Assembly (NCBI GenBank): GCA_963837455.1
Contig: CAWINM010000010.1
Span: 310,001-374,000, forward strand
Direction of reading: 5' to 3'
Length of the DNA stretch: 64,000 nucleotides
Origin: DASYQD01 sp963837455
GTDB lineage: Bacteria; Acidobacteriota; Thermoanaerobaculia; Multivoradales; JAIOJS01
In this document: piece after piece, positions 27,455 through 37,529 of the stretch
How the letters are laid out: every line of letters begins with the position of its first letter
Position numbering within the stretch: position 1 is the stretch's first letter
Notes under the pieces: generated by a model
Seen by the model: the letters and a program-made list of their open reading frames with translations, nothing else
Database searches by the model: none
What the model was told of the DNA's origin: nothing
Translations under genes and position numbers: made by a program

Positions 27455-28564
27455 ATGAACAGAGTCGCGTGCGCCGTCGCTCTCCTCTGCTGCCTCCCCG
27501 CCGGTGCCCGCGCAGACGGCGCGGCGTTCCGCGGTGGCCCCGAGCGTACCGGTGCCTACGAGGGCGCCGGGGTGCCGCTCTTCCATGGCGTCAAGTGGCG
27601 CTTCCACACCGGCGCCGCCATCATCTCGTCGCCGGCCGTGGTCGACGGCACGGTGTACGTCGGCAGCAACGATCACGCGCTGTACGCCATCGACGCCGCC
27701 AGCGGCAAGCAGAAGTGGAAGCTCGACACCCGCAGCCGGGTGACCTCCTCGCCCGCGGTGGCGGACGGTACGGTGTTCTTCGGCAGCTACGACGGCCTGT
27801 TCTATGCCGTCGACGCCGCCAGCGGGGCGCTGCGCTGGAAGGTCGCCACCGGTGGCGAGCGGCGCTATGCGGGCCGCCGCCTGCACGGATCCGACCCCAC
27901 CGGCGAGACGATGCCCGACCCCTTCGACGTCTTCCTCTCGTCGCCCGTGGTCTGGCACGGTGCCGTCTACGACCCTATCGTCCACAACCAGGTCGGCATC
28001 CAGTCGACCGCGGCGGCGGCCGGCGGCATGGTCTTCTTCGGCTGCCGCGACTCGAAGCTCTACGCCCTCGACGCCAAGACCGGCGAGAAGAAGTGGGCGT
28101 TCGACAACCACGGCTCGTGGGTCGTCGGCTCACCGGCGGTGCGCGACGGTCGCGTCTTCTTCGCGACCTCCGATTCCGGGATGTTCTACGCGCTCGACGC
28201 CGCGACCGGGGCCGAGATCTTCTCGCTGAGCTCGAACAAGTGGCCGATGTTCTCGTCGCCGGCGCTCGCCGGCGGCTTCGCCTATGTCGGCACCGACGAG
28301 GGGAAGTTGCTCGCCATCGACCTCTCCAGGCAGACCCTGGCCTGGAGCTACCAGACCGACGCCTCCAAGCAGTACGGGCCGACCTACACCAAGCCCGACG
28401 GGACGCCGAACTACGCCGCCGCGTTCACCGACAGCTTCTACGACGACATGGTGGCCGGCGTCGTGCGCATGCAGAGCATCGGCCAGCTCCTGTCGTCGCC
28501 GGTGGTGGTGGGAGACGTGATCTACGTCGGCAGCACCGACGGCGACCTCTACGCCCTCGAGTAG
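27455..28564 (+). CDS. PQQ-like beta-propeller repeat protein, exported
   Basis: A signal peptide (VACAVALLCCLPAGARA) is followed by about six or seven propeller blades with the pattern SSPAVVDGTVYVGSNDHALYAIDAASGKQKW. The protein is 369 residues, near the size of BamB-like outer-membrane scaffolds and of quinoprotein-like repeat proteins. It has none of the active-site residues of PQQ dehydrogenases that I can identify. Blades 3 and 6 carry long inserts (RRYAGRRLHGSDPTG and the KQYGPTYTKPDGTPN region). It probably acts as a periplasmic binding or scaffold protein. The 263 bp before it contain nothing recognisable. Confidence 0.88.
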   Translation: MNRVACAVALLCCLPAGARADGAAFRGGPERTGAYEGAGVPLFHGVKWRFHTGAAIISSPAVVDGTVYVGSNDHALYAIDAASGKQKWKLDTRSRVTSSPAVADGTVFFGSYDGLFYAVDAASGALRWKVATGGERRYAGRRLHGSDPTGETMPDPFDVFLSSPVVWHGAVYDPIVHNQVGIQSTAAAAGGMVFFGCRDSKLYALDAKTGEKKWAFDNHGSWVVGSPAVRDGRVFFATSDSGMFYALDAATGAEIFSLSSNKWPMFSSPALAGGFAYVGTDEGKLLAIDLSRQTLAWSYQTDASKQYGPTYTKPDGTPNYAAAFTDSFYDDMVAGVVRMQSIGQLLSSPVVVGDVIYVGSTDGDLYALE

Positions 28565-28601
28565 CGCCTGCCGCCGCGGCGTCGCCCCGCCGGCGCCGCG
28601 C

Positions 28602-29252
28602 TCACGGCACCAGCGCGAAGTTGAAAGCGCCGTCGCCGCGCAGGCCGTAGAGGCGCAGCCAGATCGGCAGCAGCATCTCGGTGCCGCGGGCGCCGCTCAG
28701 GTCGCCGAGGTCGACGATCTCCTCGTCGCGCCAACCGAAGCCGGCGAGCAGCTGGCGCACCGTTGTCTTTGCCTCCGCGTCGTTGCCGCAGAGGAAGACC
28801 AGGTGCTTGCCCGGCAGCCGGCGGGGATCCACCATGATGCCGCACCACATGGTGTTGAGCGCCTTGACCACCAGCGTGCGCGGCAGCGCCCGCTGCAGCT
28901 GCTCGCCCAGCGAGTCGGTGTTGCATACCGAGAGCGACGGCGGGAAGCCACGCGAGAAGTCGAGGGGGTTGGACACGTCGACCAGTACCTTGCCGGCGAG
29001 ATTCTCCTCGCCGGCGAGCACCGCCACCGCCAGCGTCGCCTCCCCCTTGGTGCAGTTGAACGCGAGATCACCGAAGGCGGCGGCCTCCGCGAAGGTGCCG
29101 TACGAGGCGCGGGCGCCGGCGCCCGCCGCCCACTCCACGGCCTTGGCGTTGGCGGCATCGCGTGCCCCCAGCTTCACCTCGTGACCGAGCTCGGCGAGCT
29201 TGCTGCCGAGCGCCTGGCCGACCGCACCGGTGCCCAAGATAGCGATCCTCAT
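28602..29252 (-). CDS. NAD(P)-binding oxidoreductase of the F420-dependent NADP reductase-like family
   Basis: The ATG at 29252 follows a strong GGAGGAGAAGG site. The 216-residue Rossmann protein begins MRIAILGTGAVGQALGSKL, with the GxGxxG dinucleotide motif. It continues with VLVDVSNPLDFSRG, VVKALNTMW and VFLCGNDAEAK. This is the pattern of the NADP oxidoreductase, coenzyme F420-dependent-like family (COG2085), many of whose members do not use F420. The substrate is unknown. It lies downstream of a TipA-like regulator on the same strand, with a 217-bp gap. Confidence 0.87.
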   Translation of the reverse strand: MRIAILGTGAVGQALGSKLAELGHEVKLGARDAANAKAVEWAAGAGARASYGTFAEAAAFGDLAFNCTKGEATLAVAVLAGEENLAGKVLVDVSNPLDFSRGFPPSLSVCNTDSLGEQLQRALPRTLVVKALNTMWCGIMVDPRRLPGKHLVFLCGNDAEAKTTVRQLLAGFGWRDEEIVDLGDLSGARGTEMLLPIWLRLYGLRGDGAFNFALVP

Positions 29253-29469
29253 CTGGCCTTCTCCTCCTGGTGGCATGGTGGTGGCTGCGCGCTCCACCGG
29301 CAGCGTGCACCGCGAGCCGCCGCAGGTCGACGAGCGACCCCGGGAACGGGGCGGCTGCGGTCGGCGCCGCCAGGCGGCCGCCCCCTCGCGGCTGGCGTTG
29401 CCACCCTCACGAGCAGGGAGGAGGGAACGCGGAGCGACATCGCCCCGCATCCTAGCCCGAATCGATCGT

Positions 29470-30210
29470 TCAGCCGCGGGCGGCGATCGCCCGTGCCACG
29501 TACTCCATGATCGCCGGGTCGAGGCCGGTGCGCTGCCGCACCGACGGCTCGTTGGCGTACATCTGCCGCACCGCGCCGCCGATGGCGGCGTCGCCGCCGG
29601 TGAACTCGCGCACCAGCTGCTGCCAGCGCTCGATCAGCGGTACGAGCTCCGGCGCCGCGGGGTCCACGCCGCCCTCCATCGCGGCGCGCACGGCGGCGAT
29701 CAGCCGCGGCCACTCGGCCTCGACGGCGGCGATGTGCTCGGCTCCCAGCTCCTCCTTGCGCGTCGCCAGGGTGGCGAGCTGCTCCTCGCTCAGATACTTC
29801 TCGAACATGGTCATCATCTCCAGGGTGGTGAAGAGGTCGTCGGGGGAGGCGTCCTGGCCCGACTCGAGCGTCGCGGCCAGCGCCTCGAGGCGAGCCAGCA
29901 GCCGCTGCTCGTGAGCGATCTGCGCCCGCAGGCGCCCGGCCTGCGCGCGCAGCGCCGACGGCAGGGCGTGCCCGGGGCTGCTGAGGCTGGACTTGACCTG
30001 CGCTAGCGACAGCCCCCGGCGCCGCAGCAGCACTACCTGCAGCAGCCGTGAGACCTCGTCCTCGCCGTAGAGACGGTAGCCGCTCGGGCTCCGCCGCCGC
30101 GGCGTGACGATGCCGAGCTGGTCGTAGTGGTGCAGGGCGCGGACGGTCAGCCCTGTCCGCCTCGCCAGCTCGCCCACGCGCAGGGGCCGCCTTGCCTTCC
30201 GCGTCGCCAT
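29470..30210 (-). CDS. TipA-like MerR-family transcriptional regulator
   Basis: The N-terminal MerR helix-turn-helix (RVGELARRTGLTVRALHHYDQLGIV, then RSPSGYRLYGEDE) is followed by the dimerisation coiled coil and a TipAS effector domain (about residues 130-246). The TipAS part includes FEKYLSEEQLATLATRKEELG and QMYANEPSVRQRTG. TipAS domains bind thiopeptide-like or other large drugs; this one's ligand is unknown. The promoter just upstream has the under-wound 19-bp spacer used by MerR proteins and a perfect dyad, so the gene is almost certainly autoregulated. Confidence 0.93.
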   Translation of the reverse strand: MATRKARRPLRVGELARRTGLTVRALHHYDQLGIVTPRRRSPSGYRLYGEDEVSRLLQVVLLRRRGLSLAQVKSSLSSPGHALPSALRAQAGRLRAQIAHEQRLLARLEALAATLESGQDASPDDLFTTLEMMTMFEKYLSEEQLATLATRKEELGAEHIAAVEAEWPRLIAAVRAAMEGGVDPAAPELVPLIERWQQLVREFTGGDAAIGGAVRQMYANEPSVRQRTGLDPAIMEYVARAIAARG

Positions 30211-30217
30211 GCCGGGA

Positions 30218-30248
30218 ACGCTACAGCCTCACGCTGCGTGAGGGTCAA
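30218..30248 (-). promoter_or_regulatory. MerR-type promoter and operator of the TipA-like regulator gene
   Basis: On the minus strand, TTGACC (30248-30243) and TAGCGT (30223-30218) are separated by exactly 19 nt. The spacer carries the perfect dyad CCTCACGC-T-GCGTGAGG (30227-30243). The start codon is 8 nt downstream of the -10 box, so the transcript would be nearly leaderless. This arrangement matches MerR-family promoters where the activator twists the long spacer. Confidence 0.78.
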
Positions 30249-31522
30249 GGGGCGAGGGGAAGGGCGGCGCGCCCGTCGCTGGCGAGCAGCCGGCGCAGCA
30301 CCACCGGCAGCGTCTCGCCGCCCCCCGGCGCCAGCAGGGTCAGCGCCTTGGTGCGCAGCATGGCGCGTTCCTCCTCGCTGGGCTCGTGGCCGGCGACGAG
30401 CACGATGGGGACGGTCGAGGTCTCCGGCAGGGCGCGTAGCTCGAGCGCCAGCCGCAGGCCGCCCGGGTGGTCCATGAGGAGGTCGACGACCACCAGCGCC
30501 GGCGGCTGCGCGCGCGCCTTGGCGAGACCCTCGTCGGTGGAGTAGGCGTGCACCAGCTCGTACCCTTCGGCGAGCAGCCCCGGCTCGAGCAGCCGATGGA
30601 TGGAGCGGTCGTCGTCGACGAGCAGCACCGCGCCTCCCCTGGCCGGGGTGCCGGGCGAGGAGCGGCCGGCGAGCGCGGCCACCCTGTCGACCAGCTGCTG
30701 CAGGCCGGTCGGCTTGAGGACGTAGTCGTCGGCGCCGAGGGCGATCCCCAGCTCGCGGTTCTCCTGCCGCGAGTGGATGACGATGGGCAGGCTGGCGGTG
30801 GCGGCGTCCCCCTTGAGCGTCTTGAGGACCTCCCAGCCGTCCACCATCCCCGGCAACACGAGGTCGAGGATCACCGCCACGGGCGCCACCGAGCGGGCCA
30901 GCGCGAGCGCGGCGTCGCCGGTCCTGGCCAACACCGGAGCGAAGCCGGCCCCCTCGAGCAGCGGCGCCAGCAGCTCGAAGACCGCGCGGTCGTCCTCGAC
31001 CACCAGCACCGGCTGGGGTACCAGTGAAGCGCTGCCGCGGAGCTGACCGCTGCGCGCCGGCAGCAGCACGCGGAACTCGCTCCCCCGGCCGAGGGCCGAG
31101 TCGACGGTGACGCGGCCGCCGTGCATCTCGGCGAAGGTCTTGACCAGCGACAGGCCGAGCCCGGTGCCGCCGAACCGCCGCCCAGCGGTGGCGTCGACCT
31201 GCTGGAAGGGGTCGAAGATCCGCTCGTGGTGCTCGCGGGCGATGCCGATGCCCTCGTCGCGCACCGTCACCTCGAGGGTCGGCTCGCCGAGCGGCGAAGC
31301 GTCGCCCCCGATGCTGCGCACGGCGATGCCGACGCGCGAGCCGGCGGGGGAGAACTTGACCGCGTTGGAGATCAGGTTGTAGAGGATCTGCTTGACCTTC
31401 ACCGGGTCGGCCCAGATCCACGGCACGCCGGGAGCGGCCTCGACGGCGAAGCCGACCCCCTCGCGATCGGCCACCGCCTTCATCACCGTGCAGACACCCT
31501 CGAGCAGCATCGGCACCGACAC
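30245..31522 (-). CDS. C-terminal part of hybrid histidine kinase: HATPase and two receiver domains
   Basis: The 425 residues start at a GTG but continue the frame of the upstream half-gene, separated only by a TAG at 31532-31534. The ATPase domain has NLISNAVKFS, DEGIGIA and GTGLGLSL. It is followed by receiver 1 (VLVVEDDRAVFELL, ILDLVLPGM, LKPTGL) and receiver 2 (VLLVDDDRSIHRLL, VVVDLLMDHPGG). Receiver 2 lacks a clear Lys-Pro, so only receiver 1 looks fully functional. Without the upstream HisKA part it cannot autophosphorylate on its own. See the N-terminal half at 31532-32476. Confidence 0.85.
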   Translation of the reverse strand: MSVPMLLEGVCTVMKAVADREGVGFAVEAAPGVPWIWADPVKVKQILYNLISNAVKFSPAGSRVGIAVRSIGGDASPLGEPTLEVTVRDEGIGIAREHHERIFDPFQQVDATAGRRFGGTGLGLSLVKTFAEMHGGRVTVDSALGRGSEFRVLLPARSGQLRGSASLVPQPVLVVEDDRAVFELLAPLLEGAGFAPVLARTGDAALALARSVAPVAVILDLVLPGMVDGWEVLKTLKGDAATASLPIVIHSRQENRELGIALGADDYVLKPTGLQQLVDRVAALAGRSSPGTPARGGAVLLVDDDRSIHRLLEPGLLAEGYELVHAYSTDEGLAKARAQPPALVVVDLLMDHPGGLRLALELRALPETSTVPIVLVAGHEPSEEERAMLRTKALTLLAPGGGETLPVVLRRLLASDGRAALPLAP

Positions 31523-31531
31523 CGCCTCGGG

Positions 31532-32476
<945 letters not shown>

Positions 32477-32726
32477 GGGATGGGCAGGGCGGGCGCGGGC
32501 GGCTGGACGGGCGTCGCGGACCGATGGCGACGTCGCAGGGCCCGCAGGTCGCCGCCGCAGCGCAGGGCATCGGCTGCCGGCACCGGTGCCGGCGAGGCCG
32601 CCGCGAGGGCGGGCGGGAGGTCCAGGAGCTTGCGCACGCCGAGAGGTGGGGGCCGGAGCGATTGTAGCCGGCCGTGATTCCGGAGGGGATCGTGGCGCCG
32701 AGGGTTCGGCGCCGGCGGCGCTCGGC

Positions 32727-33992
32727 CTAGAACCGCCACTCGCCAACCAGCTGCAGGCTGCGCTCCCTCTGCTGCGCTCGCGCGCCGAGGATGGTGCGCG
32801 CCGGGCGCCAGCTCAGCACCTCGAGCGCCTCGACCCCGGCGCGCCAGCTGCCGCGGGCGGTGTGAGGGCCTTCGAGGAACCAGGCGGCGGTCCAGGCGTG
32901 GCCGTCCTCCTGGTTGGGGTCGCCGGCGACGTGGTCGCGGTCGTGGACCCAGAAGGCGTCGTAGCGCAGGCTCGCACGCTGGCGGCCCCAGGCGTGCGAG
33001 AGGAGCAGGAAGGCGGCCTGGTAGTCGGCGTAGACGAAGGGCATCGCGAAGCCCTCCATCTCGGTGTCGCCGCGCACCAGCTGGGTGATGGCCTCGTTGT
33101 CGCCGGGGAGGCGCAGGTGCCAGCCCAGGTGGTCGAAACGGGTCCGCCACGCCCACTGGCCGTGTCGCGTCTGCAGCGGGTCGCCACGGTTGTCGTAGTG
33201 CTGCAGCCGCAGCCGTGAGACGTCGAGGTAGTCCCACTGACCGCCGAGGTAGTAACCGGTGCGGCCGTCGATCTCGTGAAAGGGCTCCTCGTACCCCTGC
33301 TGCACGAAGAACAGGCCGTCGCTGCCGAAAGCGGGCAGCGGTGCCAGCGGCAGCCGCTCGAAGAGGCGGGTCTGGCGGTCGCCGATGCCCCAGCCCCGCC
33401 AGCTGAGCAGGGCGCCTGCGGGGTCGTTGGCGCGGAAGACCCCGAACAGCAGGCCGAGGTCGTGGGGGGAGCCGGTGGCGGCGCCGGCGTGGGTCAGCTG
33501 CACCTCGGCGCCGAGCGTGCGGAGCTCCTCGCCGAACCAGGAATTGACGCTCGAGTAGCTGATCGTGTAGGGCGAGCTCCAGCCCACTCCCGTGTTCTCG
33601 AGCGAGAAGGGGGCGTGGAAGGCGCCCGCGCGGGCGAGGAGACGCCATGCCGAGCGCGGCACCGGCCGCAGCTCGAGGTAGGCCTCGTCGAGGTCCACCG
33701 CCGAGCCGATGCCATCGCCGTAGGCGCTGGCGACGGTGCGCAGCGACAACGTGGGCGTGAAGCGGGCGCGGTAGTCGACGGTGGCGGCGCCCAGCCGCAG
33801 GGTGCCGTCGCCCTCGTCGAAGCGCAGCTTGCCGAGCCCGCCATCGGTCCACGAGCGCGGGGCGTCGACGGCGAGAAGCCGCAGCGAGACGAGGCCGTCG
33901 ACCTGCTGCTCGAGGGCGCCGAGCGCCGCGGCGGGGGTGAGCGCGAGCGCCGTGACGGCGACGACGGCAAGACGCCGGGCCGCGCTCCTCAC
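32727..33992 (-). CDS. Outer-membrane beta-barrel (porin-like) protein
   Basis: The GTG at 33992 overlaps the stop of the upstream GGDEF/EAL gene (GTGA). After a signal peptide (LAVVAVTALALTPAAALG) the 421 residues alternate polar and hydrophobic residues in strands (TLSLRTVASAYGDG, RASLRYDAFWVHDRD). The last strand reads SLQLVGEWRF, ending in Phe as recognised by the BAM machinery. No known porin signature was identified. The operon order cupredoxin-like protein, GGDEF/EAL sensor, barrel suggests uptake or sensing of one compound at the cell envelope. Confidence 0.8.
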   Translation of the reverse strand: MRSAARRLAVVAVTALALTPAAALGALEQQVDGLVSLRLLAVDAPRSWTDGGLGKLRFDEGDGTLRLGAATVDYRARFTPTLSLRTVASAYGDGIGSAVDLDEAYLELRPVPRSAWRLLARAGAFHAPFSLENTGVGWSSPYTISYSSVNSWFGEELRTLGAEVQLTHAGAATGSPHDLGLLFGVFRANDPAGALLSWRGWGIGDRQTRLFERLPLAPLPAFGSDGLFFVQQGYEEPFHEIDGRTGYYLGGQWDYLDVSRLRLQHYDNRGDPLQTRHGQWAWRTRFDHLGWHLRLPGDNEAITQLVRGDTEMEGFAMPFVYADYQAAFLLLSHAWGRQRASLRYDAFWVHDRDHVAGDPNQEDGHAWTAAWFLEGPHTARGSWRAGVEALEVLSWRPARTILGARAQQRERSLQLVGEWRF

Positions 33993-36376
33993 GTCGGCCC
34001 CACCGGGCGCAGAGCGCCTCCTTTGGGGCCCAGCCGGCGCAGCAGCTCGGCGGCCTCCACAGGCTCGCCGAAGTAGTTGCCCTGGGCCAGGTCGCAGCCC
34101 ATGTCGCGCAGGCGCGCCGCGATGCCGCCGGTCTCCACTCCCTCGGCCACCACCCGCAGCCCCAGGCTGTGCGCCATCTCGATGGTGGCGCGCACGATCA
34201 GCGCCACCTCGGGCGAACGCTCCATCTCGAGCACGAACGAGCGGTCCACCTTGAGCTCCTGCACCGGCAGCCGCCGCAGCTGGGCGAGCGACGAGTAGCC
34301 GGTGCCGAAGTCGTCGATCGACACCGTCACCCCCATTGCCACCACCTCGGCGAGCACGCGCCGCGCCGTCTCCGGGTCGGCCATGACGCTGCTCTCGGTG
34401 ACCTCGAGCACCAGGCGCGTCGGTGGCACCTCGGCCTCGGCGAGGCGAGCGGTGAGACGGCGCGGCAGGCCGCGGTCGTGGAGGTCGAGGGCGGAGAGAT
34501 TGACCGCCACTCCCAGCGTCACTCCGGCGCGCTGCCACGCCGCCACCTGCTGCAGGGCGCGGCCGACGACCCAACGCGACAGCGGCCGGATGGCGCCGGT
34601 CTGCTCGGCGAGTGGCACGAACTCGGCGGGCGAGACCAGGCCCAGGTGTGGATGGCGCCAGCGCACCAGGGCCTCGACCTCGATCGGGCTGCCGGTGGTG
34701 AGCTCCACCTTGGGCTGGTAGCAGAGGTGCAGGGCGTCGGCTTCGATGGCCCGGCGCAGCTCTCCCATCAGCGTCAGCCGTTGCACGCTGTGGCGGTCCT
34801 GGCTGGCGTCGTAGAAGGCGATGCCGAGCTTGCGCTGCTTGGCGTCGTACATCGCCACCTCGGCCTGGCGCAGCAGGCTGGCGGGATCGCCGCCGTGGTC
34901 GGGGAAGAGGGCGATGCCGATGCTCGCCGAGAGCTCGACGCGCAGCTCCTCGGTCTCGAGCGCCGCCGCCAGGAGCTCGCGCAGCTCGCCGACCGCCTGC
35001 TCCGCCTGCCGCACCGCCAGCGCCGGCAACAGCACCGCGAACTCGTCGCCACCGAGTCGCGCCACCACCAGGCCGCGGTCGCGGGCGACGCTGTCGAGGC
35101 GGCTGGCGAGCTCCATGAGCATGCGATCGCCGACGTGGTGGCCGAGGGTGTCGTTGATGTCCTTGAAGCGGTCGAGGTCGACGAGCGCCACCGCCAGCCG
35201 GCCGTGCCGGTGGCGGGCGCTGGCGATCGCCTCGCCGACCTCGACGCGGAAGCGGTTGCGGTTGGGCAGTCCGGTGAGGTCGTCGTGGTAGGCGAGGTGA
35301 TGGATGGCGGTCTCGCGCTCGCGGATCCCCTGCTGCATGCGCCCGAACTCGCGCGCCAGCTCGCCGATCTCGCCGCGGTCATCGAGCGGCAGGTCGGCGG
35401 CGTAGTCGCCGCTGGCAAGCCTCTGTGCGGCGCGCTCGAGGGCGCGCACCGGGCGGGTGATGCCGCGCGCTATGAGCGCGGTGCCGAAGGAGGCGAGCAG
35501 CACCGCGCCGACGGCGATCCACAGCACCTCGCCGGAGAGCGTACGGAAGTCGAGGAAGGCCTCGGCGGTCGAGCGCATGAGCACGCTGTCGAGGCGCGAG
35601 CCGGGGACGTCGCCGCCGCCGGCGCCGCGCAGCGGCACCGCCACCATCAAGTAGTCCTGGTCGCCCAGGCGCAGCCCGTGGGGGCGCTGGGCGAGCGCGG
35701 CGGGGAGGTCTGCGAGCTGGCGCCGCCGCGCGCCCGCGAGCGAGGAGGAGAGCAGCTGGCGGGGCGGGTTGCGGGCGCGGGCGAGGAAGGACACCTCGAG
35801 GCCGGAGAGGCCGCCGAGCTCTCGTGCCGTGGTGTCGTCGAGCAGCCGGCCGAGCAGCAACCAGAGGGCGGGCCGCGGTGCCGACACCGGCACGTAGTAG
35901 GGAGCCGCCACCAGCTGGTAGGCATGGCCATCGAGCACCACCGCCACCGGTTCGCCCTCGAAGGCGCGCCCGGGCGCCAACAGCGCGGGGTACGGAAAGC
36001 GATGGTCGCGATTGGCCGGCTCGAGGGTGTCGACCAGCACCCGCCCCTCGAGGTCGACGAGCAGGGCCAGGTCGGCGCCGGTGCGCACGCGGTGATTGTT
36101 GAGGGCGACGAACAGCGACTCCTCGTCGCTGGGGTCGGTGAAGATCGCCTGCCGCAGCGCGTCGTCCTTGGTGAGCGTCTCGGCGACTTGCCAGAGCGAG
36201 CGCTGGCGCGAGGTGAGCTTGTCCTGGAACACCTCGCGGCCGTGCAGCAGCTCGTCCTGCACGCGCGCCAGCGTCTGCCGGTAGGCGGCGCGGCGAACGG
36301 TGGCGACCGTCACTCCCAGCACCGCCAGCAACAGGGCCAGCACGAGCACCAGGATGCGGGTCTGCAGGCTGCGCAT
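33989..36376 (-). CDS. Membrane GGDEF/EAL protein with periplasmic sensor and HAMP
   Basis: The 795-residue protein has a membrane helix (about 7-27), a large periplasmic double-Cache-like sensor (to about 300), a second helix, a HAMP domain (ITRPVRALERAAQRL), GGDEF and EAL. The GGDEF motif is intact (RLGGDEFAVLL), and so is the EAL motif (VEALVRWRHP) with DFGTGYSSL downstream. Both diguanylate cyclase and c-di-GMP phosphodiesterase activities are therefore possible; which one dominates cannot be told. The start at ATG 36376 lies 10 nt after the cupredoxin-like gene. The downstream barrel gene overlaps its stop by 4 nt. Confidence 0.93.
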   Translation of the reverse strand: MRSLQTRILVLVLALLLAVLGVTVATVRRAAYRQTLARVQDELLHGREVFQDKLTSRQRSLWQVAETLTKDDALRQAIFTDPSDEESLFVALNNHRVRTGADLALLVDLEGRVLVDTLEPANRDHRFPYPALLAPGRAFEGEPVAVVLDGHAYQLVAAPYYVPVSAPRPALWLLLGRLLDDTTARELGGLSGLEVSFLARARNPPRQLLSSSLAGARRRQLADLPAALAQRPHGLRLGDQDYLMVAVPLRGAGGGDVPGSRLDSVLMRSTAEAFLDFRTLSGEVLWIAVGAVLLASFGTALIARGITRPVRALERAAQRLASGDYAADLPLDDRGEIGELAREFGRMQQGIRERETAIHHLAYHDDLTGLPNRNRFRVEVGEAIASARHRHGRLAVALVDLDRFKDINDTLGHHVGDRMLMELASRLDSVARDRGLVVARLGGDEFAVLLPALAVRQAEQAVGELRELLAAALETEELRVELSASIGIALFPDHGGDPASLLRQAEVAMYDAKQRKLGIAFYDASQDRHSVQRLTLMGELRRAIEADALHLCYQPKVELTTGSPIEVEALVRWRHPHLGLVSPAEFVPLAEQTGAIRPLSRWVVGRALQQVAAWQRAGVTLGVAVNLSALDLHDRGLPRRLTARLAEAEVPPTRLVLEVTESSVMADPETARRVLAEVVAMGVTVSIDDFGTGYSSLAQLRRLPVQELKVDRSFVLEMERSPEVALIVRATIEMAHSLGLRVVAEGVETGGIAARLRDMGCDLAQGNYFGEPVEAAELLRRLGPKGGALRPVGPT

Positions 36377-36386
36377 GAGAGCTCGC

Positions 36387-37097
36387 TCAGTAGTCCTTGA
36401 ACCCCGGCTCCTGGTCGCGCTGGGGGAGGAGGGGCATGTGCAGGGCCAGCTCCCAGGTCTCGCTGTCCTCGGCGCCGAGGCGCGCCTCGCGACCCAGGCT
36501 CGCCTCCGGGTCGGTGATGCGCGGGTGCCAGGCGACCAGGCGGTAGTGTCCGCCGGGCAGCTCGAGGGTTGCCACACCGCGGCTGTCGGTCTGGGTGAAC
36601 CAGGCGGAGTCGACCACCAGGATGTAGCCGAGCATCCAGTCGTGGATGTTGCAGCCGAGCGCCACCACCCCGGGGCGGTCGAAGACGACCGCCGGCGGTG
36701 GGTCGCCATGGTTGCGGCCGCTGAGATTCGCGGCGCCCCGGTCCCCACCCGCTCGCTCGCGCTTGGGCAGGTAGAGCTCGAAGCGCTTGGCGGGGGAGAA
36801 GGAGTAGACGTGGTGGCTGATCGAGTCGGTGTTGGGGAAGCTCACGGCGGCGCCCGTCTGCACCGGCAGGATCTGCGGCACGAAGCGACGGTCGCGCTGG
36901 TCCATCACCGCCGCCGACGGAGGCGGCAGGCGGCGGCCGTCGAGCGGCAGCGCGTAGAGCACCGCGCCGGCGAGCGCCCGGCCGTCGGGCTGCAGCAGGT
37001 GCAACGTGACGCGAGCGGCAGCAGCGGGGAGAGCAGCGAGCATGCCGGCCAGCGCCAGCCCCAGCGCCAGGCGCGAGCGGCTCGGGATCGACCTCAT
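36387..37097 (-). CDS. Periplasmic cupredoxin-like 'methylamine utilization' protein
   Basis: This 236-residue exported protein has a signal peptide ending near PAAAARVTL. SFPNTDSISHHVYSFS and VVALGCNIHDWMLGY follow; these carry His, Cys, His and Met residues in the spacing of type 1 copper proteins (plastocyanin/azurin fold). Such proteins are often labelled methylamine utilization protein. It could carry electrons or bind copper in the periplasm. It is the first gene of a three-gene operon with a c-di-GMP sensor and a barrel. The cupredoxin ligands look complete, but copper binding is inferred. Confidence 0.82.
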   Translation of the reverse strand: MRSIPSRSRLALGLALAGMLAALPAAAARVTLHLLQPDGRALAGAVLYALPLDGRRLPPPSAAVMDQRDRRFVPQILPVQTGAAVSFPNTDSISHHVYSFSPAKRFELYLPKRERAGGDRGAANLSGRNHGDPPPAVVFDRPGVVALGCNIHDWMLGYILVVDSAWFTQTDSRGVATLELPGGHYRLVAWHPRITDPEASLGREARLGAEDSETWELALHMPLLPQRDQEPGFKDY

Positions 37098-37196
37098 CTT
37101 GGGCGTGGTGGCGCCGTACCCCCGCACCGGATTATAGAGGTGTGGGTGGAGCTCGTTGCGCCGGCAGTGCGTACCGCCTGCAGGGAGGACCGGTTC

Positions 37197-37529
37197 ATGG
37201 ATGCGACGATGACGACGACGGCCTTCGAGCTCGACGGCTTCCGGGTGACGCGCAGCCTCGGTGTGGTGCGTGGCATCGCCGTGCGCTCGCGATCGATCTT
37301 CGGGACCATCGGTGGCGCCTTGCAGACCCTCGCCGGCGGCAACATCACCCTCTTCAGCGAGCTGTGCGAGAAGACCCGCGCCGAGGCCTTCGCGCTGATG
37401 CTCCAGCATGCGCAGCAGGCCGGCGGCAACGCCGTCATCGGCGTGCGCTACGACGCCACCGAGGTGATGGACGGCGTGACCGAGGTGCTCTGCTACGGCA
37501 CCGCGGTGGTGGTCGAGCCGCGAGCGTAG
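37197..37529 (+). CDS. YbjQ/UPF0145 family protein
   Basis: The ATG at 37197 follows a GGGAGGA site. The 110 residues match the YbjQ family: FRVTRSLGVVRGIAVRS, a variable middle, ALMLQHAQQAGGNAVIGVRYDATEV and a final YGTAVVV strand. Members form pentameric rings of unknown function. The last 37 nt overlap the 3' end of the convergent S41 protease gene. Confidence 0.88.
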   Translation: MDATMTTTAFELDGFRVTRSLGVVRGIAVRSRSIFGTIGGALQTLAGGNITLFSELCEKTRAEAFALMLQHAQQAGGNAVIGVRYDATEVMDGVTEVLCYGTAVVVEPRA

